A stretch of 64,000 bases of DNA from Brachynemurus nebulosus (GCA_035578155.1 JAPWDM010000015.1:2958501-3022500); one strand, 5' to 3'. Numbered from the stretch's first letter, positions 30,181 to 41,639 are shown. Made by a program: numbers and translations. The notes: generated by a model not told the origin, from the sequence alone.

Positions 30181-31262
30181 ATGGTTGCGAAAATTGATGA
30201 AAAGGTTAAAAAAGATATAACAAAATTAAGTGATGCAATACGTAAAAAATATCGATTATTAAAAGTGGGTAAACGGACCGTAGAAGAGTTTCAACAAAAA
30301 CAACTAAGTCCAATAACAAAACCATTAAATGAATTGATTGATTTAACGGGATACAAAGATGATGATGATGATGATGATGATAATGATAGTAATAAGAACA
30401 ATTTTAAAACACCAAGAAAACGTGTGAGTCTAAAGTTGGGTCGTCATTCATGGTTAAAAACACCAAAATTTAAGAAAGAAATAGCTACTCCATCTTGGAG
30501 ATCATCTATTACTACATTTAAAGAGGAACCACCCACACCTTTTAATATTTCACAACAAGAACAGCAACAGCAGCAAGAACTAGAACAGGGACCATTTTTT
30601 CTAAGTGATAGTGAAATATATGAATCATAACCGCAAGAATTACCTGAACATAGATTATCTGATATATTAAAAAGTAACCAAGCAGATGAGGCTTATGAGT
30701 ATTTTATAAATAGATACGGTAATATTGCTGGTCATTACTTATCTGAATATTTTAAAGATAAAAAGAAAAAATTATTTGATGAAGCTTATGGTATAAGATT
30801 GGAAAACGATCATTGGTTTATTGGTAATAAACCTATTGAAATTGAGCATAATGATATTATTATTGATGACAAACAATATGAAGGCACACCAGATTTGTAT
30901 GATTTACTTATGCTAAAAAATCCACCAAATAAAGCCCCACCAGCAAATGATTTAAAAAATTATGAAGCAATACTAATGCAAACAAATGCATTAAATCGAG
31001 GATATGATCCTAATAAACAGAAAAAAGGCAATCGAGGTGTAAAGTATGTTTTAATCAAAAACAAGTCAAATGAAAAGCGGTGCTGGTATAGAAATGACGG
31101 TCAATCGAAATCCCCCCCAACTACATTTTTTGGGATAATGCTAATGAGCTAATAGAAAGGCTAAGATTATTATTGTCTTCCCGGAATGCTGGTCATTCGA
31201 ATCATAATAATGAAATAATATCGATTATTGAGGAACTGAAGGAAGCAAATATAATACAGTGA
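30181..31262 (+). pseudogene. DUF8207-like protein (one stop, one frameshift)
   Basis: The most complete copy. Order: N-terminal helix (VAKIDEKVKKDITKL), acidic Asp run, basic FKTPRKRVSLKLG, Gln-rich linker, then YGIRLENDHWFIGNKPIEI and YEGTPDLYDLLMLKNPP, the core I associate with the DUF8207 family common in arthropod Mavericks, and a helical C-terminus (NEIISIIEELKEANII). An AAA-to-TAA change at about 30628-30630 and a one-base shift near 31130 interrupt it. Function unknown. The C-terminal module also occurs in the zinc-finger gene at 59241-60106. Confidence 0.8.
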
Positions 31263-31295
31263 AGTGAACGCTTAATCATTAGTTTGTAAATAACC

Positions 31296-32132
31296 ATGGC
31301 AGTGGTTAGTGGTATTGATAAATTTGGACGACATGGACAAATTAAACATAGCGAATTAGCATTATTATCTCGTGGAATTGGTTTTAAATTAACAGATGAT
31401 AATAATTACGATATTGATAAAAAAAGATTAACTAATGTTGCTCCTCCTGTGGATGAATTTGATGCTTGTAATAAACAATACATTGATTCAAATGCATTAA
31501 AATTGAATAAAGATCAAACATGTTTTAACGCCGTTCAAAAACGTATTTGTAATGTTGCCCACCCTGAAATGGATAGCGATGTCGTTGACTATGCGACAAT
31601 TAAAAAATTTAAATATGATTTAGAGCATGCAACGGAAGAATTGAAAACAGAAGTAACATTAAATAAAAACAATTCGCTTTTATTGTCAACAGATAAATCA
31701 TATTTTGATGTTAAAAATAAACGTTTATGTAATTTAAACGACGCTCAAACTATTAACGATGCTGTAAATTTCAATACGATGCATAAGTATATTAGCAGTT
31801 TTTATGGCTTTCTTGAAATTAAATTAACAAGTAAACATGTAACGACAATTTAACCAAATGAAAACCCGTGGTTTATTTTAGAAAATGGTCTTACATTTTA
31901 CAAATATCAATTACCAGTTGAGGCGGAAATTTATGATAATATTGTTAATCAACCTACAGCAGAATATCATATCAATGGTGTTCGACAACTAAATTATAGT
32001 AAACGTATAAATTATGGCGATCAACTAGGATTTAAGTATAATATTTGGGGCACTCAGGACGAATTGATACCACAACAGATACCACGATTGTATGTTCAGT
32101 TTATTATTAAGTATAAATTGTTCAACAATTAA
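31296..32132 (+). pseudogene. Fibre-like virion protein, one in-frame stop
   Basis: 278 codons with a single TAA at codon 186 (31851-31853); the frame continues cleanly to 32132. Three repeats of the form D-x-x-KKRLTNVAPPVDEFDA ... YID resemble the shaft repeats of phage tail-fibre proteins (N-V-x-x-P ... D-A-x-x-x-x-Y), and a beta-rich C-terminal part after the stop could be a knob. A role in host attachment is inferred from these repeats and from the position among virion genes. The stop removes the C-terminal third. Confidence 0.65.
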
Positions 32133-32147
32133 AATAATTCTATTGGA

Positions 32148-33071
32148 ATGTTCTCGGCGGAGAAGCGCGCCCTTGTTGATGAACTTCATCGCGATGCTAG
32201 AAAAAATTTTCCACGGCGTCGAGTTATAGTTAAAGGACTTAATGATATATTTCAATGTGATCTTGTTGAAATGATACCATATGCAAAACAAAATAAAGGT
32301 TATAAGTATATTTTAACTTGTGTTGATTGTTTTTCTAAATATGCTTTTGCTATACCTGTAAAAACTAAGCAAGGTAAAGATGTGGCTAATGCAATGCAAA
32401 AAATTCTTAATCAACGAATAGCTAAAAACGTTCAAACAGATTTGGGAACGGAATTCTATAATGTACATTTTAAAAAATTAATGGATAAATACGGTGTTAA
32501 TCACTATTCAACGTACAGCACAAAAAAGGCTAGCATAGTTGAACGTTTTAATAAAACATTAAAAAATAATATGTACAAACAGTTCAGTTTGAGGGGATCG
32601 TATCGTTGGATAGATATATTACCAATGCTAATTAAAACATATAATAACACAGTACACAGCAAAATTAAATGCAAACCAGTTGATGTTACTATGAAAAATG
32701 AACAGCGGATATTGAATACTTATTATAACAACATTAAAATGGTAGGAATAAAAAAATTTAAAATTGGAGATAAAGTGCGTATAAGCAAGTATCGTACTAC
32801 TTTTTCACGTGGTTTCACACCCAATTGGACTACAGAAATTTTTACTGTAAATCAGGTGCAACATACTAATCCTGTAACGTATTTACTTAAAGATGAACAA
32901 GGTGAGAAGATAAAAGGCTGTTTTTACGAGCAGGAACTACAAAAAGTGAAAAATCCTAACGTTTATCTGGTGGAGAAAGTGCTTCGAAAAAAAGGAAACC
33001 AGGTATTAGTGAAGTGGTTAGGCTTTAGTTCCAAATTTAACTCTTGGGTGAATTCATCAAATATATTGTAA
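32148..33071 (+). CDS. Retroviral-type (rve) integrase with chromodomain
   Basis: 307 residues, intact. Catalytic Asp-Asp-Glu: FQCDLVEM (about residue 37), NVQTDLGTEF (about 99) and SIVERFNKTLK (about 133). A C-terminal SH3-like region (GDKVRISKYR) and a chromodomain (YLVEKVLRKKGNQVLVKWLG) follow, as in Polinton integrases, which insert the linear genome with 6-bp target duplications. No N-terminal HHCC zinc finger is visible in this frame. Starts 15 bases after the fibre gene; followed closely by the putative nuclease-like gene. Confidence 0.93.
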   Translation: MFSAEKRALVDELHRDARKNFPRRRVIVKGLNDIFQCDLVEMIPYAKQNKGYKYILTCVDCFSKYAFAIPVKTKQGKDVANAMQKILNQRIAKNVQTDLGTEFYNVHFKKLMDKYGVNHYSTYSTKKASIVERFNKTLKNNMYKQFSLRGSYRWIDILPMLIKTYNNTVHSKIKCKPVDVTMKNEQRILNTYYNNIKMVGIKKFKIGDKVRISKYRTTFSRGFTPNWTTEIFTVNQVQHTNPVTYLLKDEQGEKIKGCFYEQELQKVKNPNVYLVEKVLRKKGNQVLVKWLGFSSKFNSWVNSSNIL

Positions 33072-33095
33072 TGTTTCATTAAAGGCTGTGTCAGA

Positions 33096-33569
33096 ATGCT
33101 GGCGGACGTGCAAGGATTTAAAGTAAATAAAAAATTTATTATTAAAGAATTAGCTATTGTTAAACTTAACAATAATGACAGTTTTGAATTCGAGCACTTT
33201 TTATTCAAGCCACCATTCTCGTACAGTGAAGTTACCGAGGCTGATAAGAGACAAGCACATTGGCTTACAAAATTCTATCATAAATTACATTTCAACAGTG
33301 GGCATATTGAATATGATAAGGTAGCTGAAATAATGTCCACATTAAATGCTGCTAATACTGTGTTTGTGAAAGGAATGGAGAAAAAAAATTTGATTCAAGA
33401 ATATGTGACCAGTGATGTTATCAATTTAGAAGATTTGGACTGTCCATCGCTAAAAAATTTATATGAACAATTTTATTGTAATATAAGTTGTTTAAATTAT
33501 TGTAAGAATTGTGCTATTTCCGATACTTTTGTATTATTCAAATGGTATAATAAAAATATATTAAATTAA
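33096..33569 (+). CDS. Putative RNase H/DnaQ-fold-like protein, Maverick family
   Basis: 157 residues. It starts MLADVQGFKVNKKFIIKELA and carries HWLTKFYHKLHFNSG, NTVFVKGMEKKN and a Cys-containing C-terminus (CNISCLNYCKNC). Paralogs at 41157 and 57971 keep the D-x-Q-G-[FY], E, FKPPF/FDAPF, W and V-K-G-x-x-K positions. The D...E start and the VKG-x-EK strand recall DnaQ-like exonucleases, but several catalytic Asp positions are not evident, so nuclease activity is doubtful. Lies 24 bases after the integrase gene. Confidence 0.6.
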   Translation: MLADVQGFKVNKKFIIKELAIVKLNNNDSFEFEHFLFKPPFSYSEVTEADKRQAHWLTKFYHKLHFNSGHIEYDKVAEIMSTLNAANTVFVKGMEKKNLIQEYVTSDVINLEDLDCPSLKNLYEQFYCNISCLNYCKNCAISDTFVLFKWYNKNILN

Positions 33570-33599
33570 AAATGTCTTTACTTTTTTTTTTTTAATTTT

Positions 33600-34700
33600 G
33601 CCCTCATGTGTAATTCAAGATATTTTTTTCATTTTGCAGCAAAGAGATTTTTTGTCATTTTTAATATTTAATTATATCACTTGAAACATGATGTATGCAC
33701 CATTAATTTTTTAACTAGTAAATAATTTTTTAAATTTAAATTATGCACATACAAATTAAGTCTAATGACGCAAATACCAGTTTTTTTAATTTATTAATTA
33801 TGTTAATTGCAATAAATAATTTTTTGTTTTAAATTTAAATGATCCACAATACCACTTAAGTCAGATAAATTCTAATGACGCACACACAAACTTATTTTTT
33901 GAATAATTTAATTATATACTGAAACATTATTGTTGTGGGCAAATTATTATGTCTAGACAAGATTTTTTTCTTTTTTGTAATTTGTGATGCACGACATCAA
34001 TTAATCCCAATAAACTCCAATGACGCACACACCAATTTATTTTTTGAATAATTTAACCATGTCTTGCAATATTACTGTAGACAAATTATTATGTCTAGAC
34101 AAGATCAAGATTTTTTTTTTGTCTTTTCTTTGTAAATTGTGATACGCAACACCAATTAGGTCCAACAAATTGTAATGACGCTCACACCAATTTATTTTTG
34201 AAGAATTTAATTATGTATTGCAACATTGTTGTTGTTGTAGACCAATTATCATGTCTAGACAAGATCAAGATTTTTTATTTCTTCTTTGTAATTTGCGATA
34301 CGCGACACCAATTAAATCCAACAAACTCCAATAACGCACACACCAATTTAATTATATGATGCAACATTGTTGTAAATAAATTAATATGTCTAGACAAGAT
34401 TTTTTTTTCATGTTTGTAATATGTGATGCACGACGACACCAATTTAATCTTTTTTTAAATTATTTAATTATATGCTGCAACATTGTTGTAAAAAACAAAA
34501 TTATCAAGTCTAGACAAGATTTTTTTCTTCTTTCAAGATGTCTGCGTCATTTAATTTTTTCTTCTTTGTAATTTATGATACACGACGACACCAATTTTAT
34601 CTCTTTTAAAATTATTTAATTATATGCTGCAACATTGTTGTAAAAACAAAATTATCATGTCTAGACAAGATTTTTTTTCTTTAAAGATGTCTGCGTCATT
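33600..34700 (+). promoter_or_regulatory. Enhancer-like tandem array upstream of the early gene
   Basis: Six degenerate units of 120-160 bases, each with the palindrome GTCTAGAC (at 33951, 34093, 34253, 34388, 34509, 34659), a gcaacattgttgt-type block and, in most, aatgacgcacacaccaattt. TGACGC half-sites recall ATF/CRE-type elements. The array ends just before the TATA box at 34748. An enhancer role is inferred from position and repetition. Confidence 0.6.
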
Positions 34701-34747
34701 TAATCTTTTTCTTTTTTTTCAGAATATTCCCCCTACACATTTTTGGT

Positions 34748-34757
34748 TATAAAAGGC
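34748..34757 (+). promoter_or_regulatory. TATA box of the E1A-like gene
   Basis: TATAAAAGGC, 53-62 bases upstream of the ATG at 34810. The paralog at 42057 has TATAAAAGGC at 41942. Confidence 0.75.
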
Positions 34758-34809
34758 AAAATAATCTTTAAATGTTTAGTTAACTTTTGAATTTCAATCA
34801 TTAAAAAAC

Positions 34810-35298
34810 ATGGAATATTATTGTGTCAGTAAAGACGGAATTTATAAAAGATTAACAATAGAAGATTTACAAAATATTGTAAGTGAATATTTAAAAAATA
34901 CAGAACTAAAAAAGGGAAAAGAAGAAGAAGAAAAAGAACCATTGCCTGAACCATTGGATCTTAGAGTACCAAAGAAGCTAATTCCATTAGACAAAGAAAT
35001 GGAAGAAGTATTTCAGCAAATTATTTCGATGCAGGATGTCCAATGCCAATGGTCACCAAAACAGGAACAACACCAACAGGAGCAACACCAGGAGCAACAA
35101 GAACAACAACAGGAACAACAACAAGAACAACACCAGGAACAACAACAAAAACAACAGGAACAACACCAGGAACAACAACAAGAACAACAACAGCACCAGC
35201 AGCTGGATATGGAGGTGCAAATATTAGAGGAAATACTTTTAGACAAAAATCAATTATTATTAGACCAAATAGATTTTTTTGATTTTTTTGATTATTAA
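34810..35298 (+). CDS. E1A-like early regulatory protein with PxDL motif
   Basis: 162 residues, intact. N-terminal conserved region MEYYCVSKDGIYKRLTIEDL, an acidic/basic hinge, then EPLDLRVPKK, a CtBP-type PxDL[SR] motif followed by basic residues as in adenovirus E1A. A long Gln/His/Glu repeat follows, then the hydrophobic-acidic tail LLLDQIDFFDFFDY, which looks like a transactivation domain. The paralog at 42057 conserves exactly these parts (PLDLSMPKK and a FLNFFN tail). It is transcribed alone from its own TATA box, away from the virion genes. An early transcriptional regulator is the best reading; no LxCxE motif was seen. Confidence 0.7.
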   Translation: MEYYCVSKDGIYKRLTIEDLQNIVSEYLKNTELKKGKEEEEKEPLPEPLDLRVPKKLIPLDKEMEEVFQQIISMQDVQCQWSPKQEQHQQEQHQEQQEQQQEQQQEQHQEQQQKQQEQHQEQQQEQQQHQQLDMEVQILEEILLDKNQLLLDQIDFFDFFDY

Positions 35299-35359
35299 GT
35301 TTTTATATGTGTAAATTAAATAAATAAATAACTAAATGTGTTTTTTTTTCAAATAATTT

Positions 35360-38300
35360 TTATTGTTTTAATAATTTACAATGTCCCCATGGAAGTGTAC
35401 GTGTAGAATTCTTAACAATGTATCGTTTCTCGTCAAATGGTGATAAACCAATTTTTTGTTGTTTAATCGTAAAAATTTCATGTTTTTGAGAACGAATACA
35501 TTGTTGAGTTCTATACGTATGACAATTCATTATTAAACATTTCAGATAGTCATCAAAAGTAAGTTTTTTAATTGTCGACATTTTTGATCCTTTTGATTTT
35601 TTGGTTTCTTCTTTATCTTGTAGTCGCAAACTATACATTTTACTTCGTAATCCAACAAATTCTAAAAGCACTTTCCCAGAACATTCATCTGACATTAGAC
35701 CTTTCTGCTTTCTATTTTTCAAGGGCATATTGTACACATTTTGTTTTGGATAATCAGATGTGTCAAATTTGTGAATATCACGTTTCATTATTTCATAGAC
35801 ATCCTGATCAGTCCTTATGTCATAAATTAGGCTATCTGTGTCAGTATATAATAGTGTGATATTCTCATAACCATATGTAGGATACATATAGTTATAATGA
35901 AAATCATAAACAAACGTTTTTGAAATGTCCAATATACAAAAACCGATGTAAATTGGTTTGTTAAAAAATATTTTTGTTTTATTCATTTCAATAATTGTAA
36001 CATCTTTATCCATAACAAGCATACTATGAAAATTTGGTTGTGCCACAAAATGTTTAATACCATTTTTTCCATTCCAATGATTTCGTATAAAAACATTTCG
36101 ATGTTTTCGTAAATTTTCCATTGTTTTACCAAAAATTGGGTTTATTATTAACTTGTACAAATTTTTTTCAAATTCATTAGCTGCTTGTTTGCGTTTCTCC
36201 GTATTAAAATCAATATAATCACGCAGCCATGGTGATTGATCAAATTTTAGAGTACGATGCACATGTGTAAGTTTTACCCCGAGTTGTAGATAGAATTTTA
36301 AATCACGGTAATGTACCACATAACGTTCCTTCTTGTATAAAGTTGTAAGTAATCGTTTTTGTTTGCAATTCGGTGGAACTCTGCTTTCCGGACATGGTGG
36401 CAAATCGCTGAAGTAATCATGCAAATACTCTGGTATTTCTAAATCAACTTTCAAAATGTAACCGATCGGTGAATCATCGGCAACATGGCGTACATCAATT
36501 TCTTCTTCCACCCACGAAAAATTGCCAGTTGGAAGGTATTGCGACATAGCGTGTCCATATAAATTTACTACATCGTAATACATTAAATAGTGCGTCTCAT
36601 CGTTTGGATTATATCCCGTTTTCATATATTTATTATTGGCACGTGCGTAATGATTCGAACATTGACTAACCCCTCCTCGAATTCCTTTTTCGATAAATAA
36701 CAATTGATCAATGTCGGTGAACAATTCCAGCTGTTGTTCCGTATACTTTAACATAGCATCCCACGTATATCCGGGTAATGTTAGATAGTGTGCCGGATCT
36801 AATCCGTAACTTTTTAAACAGGTATTTCGAAAATTTTCAAAAATATCCGCCAACAGCAACACATCATTTTTCATATACAGACCGGAATATTGTCCGAGCG
36901 TATGCAAGTTAAATGATTGCCACACGTTCTGTGCATGTGCATAATCTGCATCAGAAATGTCTTCATCGTTAAGTATACTGTAAAACGCTGTTTTCGGTGG
37001 TAATTGCGTTTCTCTAAGTCGATCCCAACTCGTCATATAATCATACGGAAACACTCCTTTACGCGTCAACAGATGAAACTGCTCATCGTTTTCACATTCA
37101 CGTCGCAAAATACACTTTTTATCATTGTCTAAATATGAAGCTAATTTGTCCAACGAACTAGCCATAAAACGAAAAGAGTCAATAAAACGCAATTGAATAC
37201 TACCAACATGTTTAGTGAAACTAATGTACCTCTCTTTATTTATTGGCACAACATCCACCTTTCCACTGAATTCGCTAACCAATGGTATTATTAAAAAATG
37301 TGAATCGTAACCACTAAGATTATGCATTATTACTACCGATTGTGAGCCGCTCCACGGAATTTACCGGTAAAATGACAATGATCACGAACTTTCCGATCGT
37401 CTGGCTTAAAATCTTCATGGCAAATGCGGCAATTTTCTGCATTGATAAAATCCATCTCCTCCTCAGGCGTTAAATCCATTTCTTCTTTAAGTCCTAATTT
37501 CTCTTCAGCAAATCGAGCTTGTTGTTGTAATTGATACACAAACCACTTAATACAATCTTCACCACGATATTCGCGATAAAAGGATTGATTTGCATCATGC
37601 GAACAATGAAAATAATACCCAATACTATATGGTACATGTTTTTGTGTACGTTTTGTATATGAATGCTCGTTATCATCATCATCATCATTATCATCATTAT
37701 CAGCGACTGGAATTAACAATGATTCAATGTCGGCATATATTACATACGGTACTCTCTCTTTCGCCATCCAATTATTAAATTTAACGAAATTTTTCCCATT
37801 CTCAGGCATACAAATTTTCACTGCATTTCGTTCGCCACAATCCAACAGATGTTGCTTTAGTTTTGTCTCGGTTCTAAAGTAACTAAGACATCGATCGCAA
37901 ATATGTACTTTATGATCACGACTACTTATACTAGCACTAGTTAATCTTGATAAATTTTTTATCCAACAGTAATGTAACACATCATTGTTATTATTTTTAA
38001 TACAGAGCAGATGTATTTTTTGACCATTATTATTTTTGCTTACGTATACCGGAAAAAGTTCTATTTCTTTTCTGCTAATTTCATTATAACTGTATACGTT
38101 TATTGATAAATCCGGATTCATACGTTCAAATTTATGCAATTGACTTAATGGTAATGGAAATTCCAATCCGTCATATTTTAATCGAGTACTAAAATGCGGG
38201 TACTTTTCGATTCTGTGTAAATTATTATCAGCAGGATAGAGTGCTGCCATAATTGACCACAAAAAGCAATACTGATCAAAATTTCTTACGTTGACACAAG

Positions 38301-39042
38301 CTTTCTTATTTTTTATTACTGTAGGTAATTCACAGTAAGTCCCCGATGTTAACGCACAATACTTATTCATGTTGACACGTAAATTTATTACCATATCCAA
38401 CGCCCATCCTGAATCTCGTTCCTGGAAATCTTGCAATTTTTTCAATAAGTTATCCTTTACGTTCTCATTATACCATTCTTTTATATTTGTCGTCATAAAG
38501 ATTTCTTTTGCCGGTGTAATAAATGTCTTTACATCCTCTTCGCCGGTTTTAGGTTGAATAAAATTTCCCGCAAATACAACGTAAATTTTCAACGGATTTT
38601 TCATCAATTCTTTACGTACATGTCGACGGAATATTGGAAAGGCTCGATCGAAAAATATAACTGGATCTTTATAGTCAATGTTGGTAATAACACCTGTTTT
38701 TACTCTTCCCTGATGGTGTACATCTATTAGTTCCCAATACAAGTGACGATGCCTTTGCCGTGTATTTAACCCACCACCTTCTTTAACAATGTTATGCTTT
38801 AATTGATGCAATTTTTTCTGATACGATTTAGATAGTGCAATGTTTGCTTCCAAACGTAAAGGATTCTCTAATTTTTCAACTAGCATACATTTAAATAAAC
38901 GAGTATTATTTTTGTTATGCTTTAACCGTTTCTCCACGTCTTCCATATTTTTAATTCGTTTTAACGCTTCTTCAACAACTTTCACCATATCTGAACTACA
39001 TGGTGTATTATTAATTTGTTTAAACTTTTCCGCAAGCGTCAT
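35360..39042 (-). pseudogene. polB: Maverick DNA polymerase B, copy B (nearly complete)
   Basis: About 1,220 codons from MTLAEKFKQINN (an upstream in-frame Met at 39096 lies in the terminal repeat side). N-terminal domain, CDRC zinc region, ExoI VIYADIESL, second zinc region with GAAHN, then polymerase motifs YYDVVNLYGHAMS (A), KLIINPIFGKTMEN (B) and YTDTDS (C). One lesion: a deletion of about 35 bases near 37330-37340 removes the segment after GAAHN, shifts the frame and creates a stop. Everything else is open in two long frames. It replicates the linear genome from a protein primer. Of the three copies this is the least damaged. Confidence 0.93.
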
Positions 39043-39099
39043 TGCCATTGCTATTGTTGCAAAATAATCAAAGTTTACAATAATACTAATTTTCACTCT

Positions 39100-39773
39100 T
39101 CTGTTATAAAACTATTTATAATTTTTAGTGTACCCCATACGTACCCACCAGAAAAAACAAAACACATTTTTAGAACAAAATACATTATCAGGTTACGTAT
39201 GCAGCGCGCATACACACATACTATACCTATTCGCGTCAAAGAATACCCTGTACGTATACACTCGCACACGTCAGCAGCAACATGTACGTACTCGTAGGAA
39301 AAATACATGCATACAGCAACGCATCATCATCCACTGTACGTATGCAGCTCGCCGCATACACACATACTACACCTACTCGCGTCACAAGAATACCCTGTAC
39401 GTACTCGTGGGAAAAATACATGCATACAGCAACGCATCATCATCACCATCCACTGTACGTATACCCACAGCATACACACACAGTATACCTACTCGCGTCA
39501 CAAGGATACCCTATATGTAAAACAGCTACTTACGTCAGCGCAGCAACAGCATGTACGTACTCGCCACGAAAAAATACATACATAAATACCTCGACCCACC
39601 GCACATCTCCCCCCCACGCAACCACCGCATATACGTACACCGACACATCGTCGCCAGCATCATCATCATCATCAACTATATGTATGCAGCTTATACCCCC
39701 CCCTCGCAACTCCACCAAACATTTTGCCCCCTCGCCTACAAGCTTGTTCCAGAACCGGCCTGACTATTCTACT
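39100..39773. repeat. Terminal repeat of Maverick copy B, ending at 39773
   Basis: Subterminal repeats of the taccctgtacgtactcg type and ACGTCAGCAGC-like half-CRE sites (39130-39560) are followed by a GC-rich outer part and the end cctcgcctacaagcttgttc ... cctgactattctact, which matches the right end at 46798. This is a genuine element terminus inside the composite. The sequence after it (caggtagctc) belongs to another copy. Confidence 0.88.
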
Positions 39774-39955
39774 CAGGTAGCTCTTTAAAGCTGTTTTTAT
39801 CGAACAGATAGCTGTTTTTATTGAAACAGGTAGCTGTTTTCGTCGAACAGGTAGCTGTTTCTTATCGAACAGGTAGCTGTTTCTTATCGAACAGGTAGCT
39901 GTTTTTTGACCAGGTAGCTGTTTCTTATCATACAGGTGACTGTTTATTTACTGTT
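39774..39955. repeat. 22-bp tandem repeat, array 4, cut by an element end
   Basis: Begins in mid-unit exactly at the terminus of copy B and continues with about seven units before the DUF8207-like start. Confidence 0.92.
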
Positions 39956-39985
39956 GTTTTAATCAAACAAATAACTGTTGGAGAA

Positions 39986-41133
39986 ATGGTTGTAAAAATT
40001 GATGAAAAGGTTAAAAAAGACAACAAAATTAAGTGATGCAATATGTAAAAAATATCGATTATTAAAAAGTGGGTAAACGGGTCGTCGAAGAGTTTCAACA
40101 AAAAACGATTAAGTCCAATAACAAAACCACTACATGAATTAATTGATTTAACAGGATACAAAGATGATGATGATGATGATAATGATAGTAGTAATAAGAA
40201 AAATTTTAAAACACCAAGAAAACGTGTAAGTTTAAAGTTGGGTCGTTCATGGTTAAAAACACCAAAAATTTAAGAAAGAAAGAAATAGCTACTCCATCTT
40301 GGAGATCATCTATTACCACATTTAAAGAGGAACCGCTCACACCTTTTAACATTTCACAACAACAACAACAACAAGGACAGGAACCATTTTTTCTAAGTGA
40401 TAGTGAAATATATGAATCAAAACCGCAAGAATTACTTGAACATAGATTATCTGATATATTAACAGGTGAACAATCTGACGAGGCTTACAATTATTTTATA
40501 GATAAATACGGTAATATTGTTGGTCCTTATTTATTTAAATATTTTGAAAATAGAAACTTATTTGATCAAATTTATGGTATAAGATTAGAAGATGACCATT
40601 GGTATATTGGTAATAAAACACTTAAAAATATGATGTACAAACAGTTTAGTTTGAGGGGGTCATATCGTTGGCTAGATATATTACCAATGTTAGTTAAAAC
40701 ATATAACAATACAGTACACAGCAAAATTAAATGCAAACCAGATGATGTTAATAAGAAAAATGAACAGCGGATATTGAATACCTATTACAACAACATTAAA
40801 ATGGTGGGAATGAAAAAATTTAAAATTGGAGATAAAGTGCGTATAAGCAAATATCGTACTACTTTTTCACGTGGTTTCACACCCAATTGGACTACGGAAA
40901 TTTTTACTATAGATCAGGTACAACATACTAATCCTGTAACGTATTTACTTAAAGATGAACAAGGTGAGAAGATAAAAGGCTGTTTTTACGAGCCGGAACT
41001 GCAAAAAGTGAAAAATCCTAACGTTTATCTGGTTGAAAAAGTGCTTAAGAAAAAGGGTAACCAAGTATTGGTGAAGTGGTTAGGTTTTGATTCAAAATTT
41101 AACTCGTGGGTAAATTCATCAGATATATTGTAA
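39986..41133 (+). pseudogene. DUF8207-like::integrase deletion fusion, copy 2
   Basis: The same chimera as at 21834-22504, but with the full integrase C-terminus. After MVVKIDEKVKK there are small deletions near 40020 and one-base changes near 40070 and 40268. From 40249 one frame stays open through the basic/Gln-rich region, YGIRLEDDHWYIGNK, the jump into MYKQFSLRGSY, and on to the end of the chromodomain at 41133. The integrase catalytic Asp and Glu residues are absent, so no integrase activity is possible. The open fused frame of 294 codons could still make a DNA/chromatin-binding protein. Confidence 0.82.
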
Positions 41134-41156
41134 TGTTTCACTAAAACCATGTCAAA

Positions 41157-41633
41157 ATGCTGGCGGACGTGCAAGGATTCATAGTAAATAAAAAATTTAT
41201 TGTTAAGGAATTAGCTATTGTTAAACTTAACAATAATGATAATTTTGAATTCGAGCACTTTTTATTCAAGCCACCATTCTCGTATAATGAACTTACTGAA
41301 ACTGATAAGAGACAAGCACATTGGCTTACGAAATTCTATCATAAATTACATTTCAACAGCGGGCATATTGAATACAACAAGGTGGCTGAAATAATGTCCA
41401 CATTAAATGCTGCTAATACTGTGTTTGTAAAAGGAACGGAAAAGAAGAATTGGATTCAAGAATATGTGACGAGTGATATTATCAATTTAGAAGATTTGAA
41501 CTGTCCATCGCTAAAAATTTTATATGAACAATTTTATTGTAATATAAATTGTTTAAATCATTATAAAAATTGTGCTATTTCTAACACTTTTGTATTATTC
41601 AAATGGTATAATAAAAACATTATGTTAAATTAA
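41157..41633 (+). CDS. Putative RNase H/DnaQ-fold-like protein, copy 2
   Basis: 158 residues, intact, with the same start (MLADVQGF) and order as the copy at 33096. The KG-x-EKKNWI region and C-terminal Cys positions are kept, though one Cys of the CKNC cluster region differs (LNHYKNC). It follows the fused pseudogene by 24 bases, as in the native arrangement. Confidence 0.6.
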   Translation: MLADVQGFIVNKKFIVKELAIVKLNNNDNFEFEHFLFKPPFSYNELTETDKRQAHWLTKFYHKLHFNSGHIEYNKVAEIMSTLNAANTVFVKGTEKKNWIQEYVTSDIINLEDLNCPSLKILYEQFYCNINCLNHYKNCAISNTFVLFKWYNKNIMLN

Positions 41634-41639
41634 AAATGT

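Noticed and set aside
35013..35246. Cysteine-rich minus-strand frame
   Set aside because: It is the antisense of the CAA/CAG repeat encoding the Gln run of the E1A-like protein.
39128..39788. Several overlapping open frames in the terminal repeat of copy B
   Set aside because: Thr/His/Tyr-rich translations of the tacgtac-type repeats in all frames; not protein-like and not conserved in the other terminal repeats.
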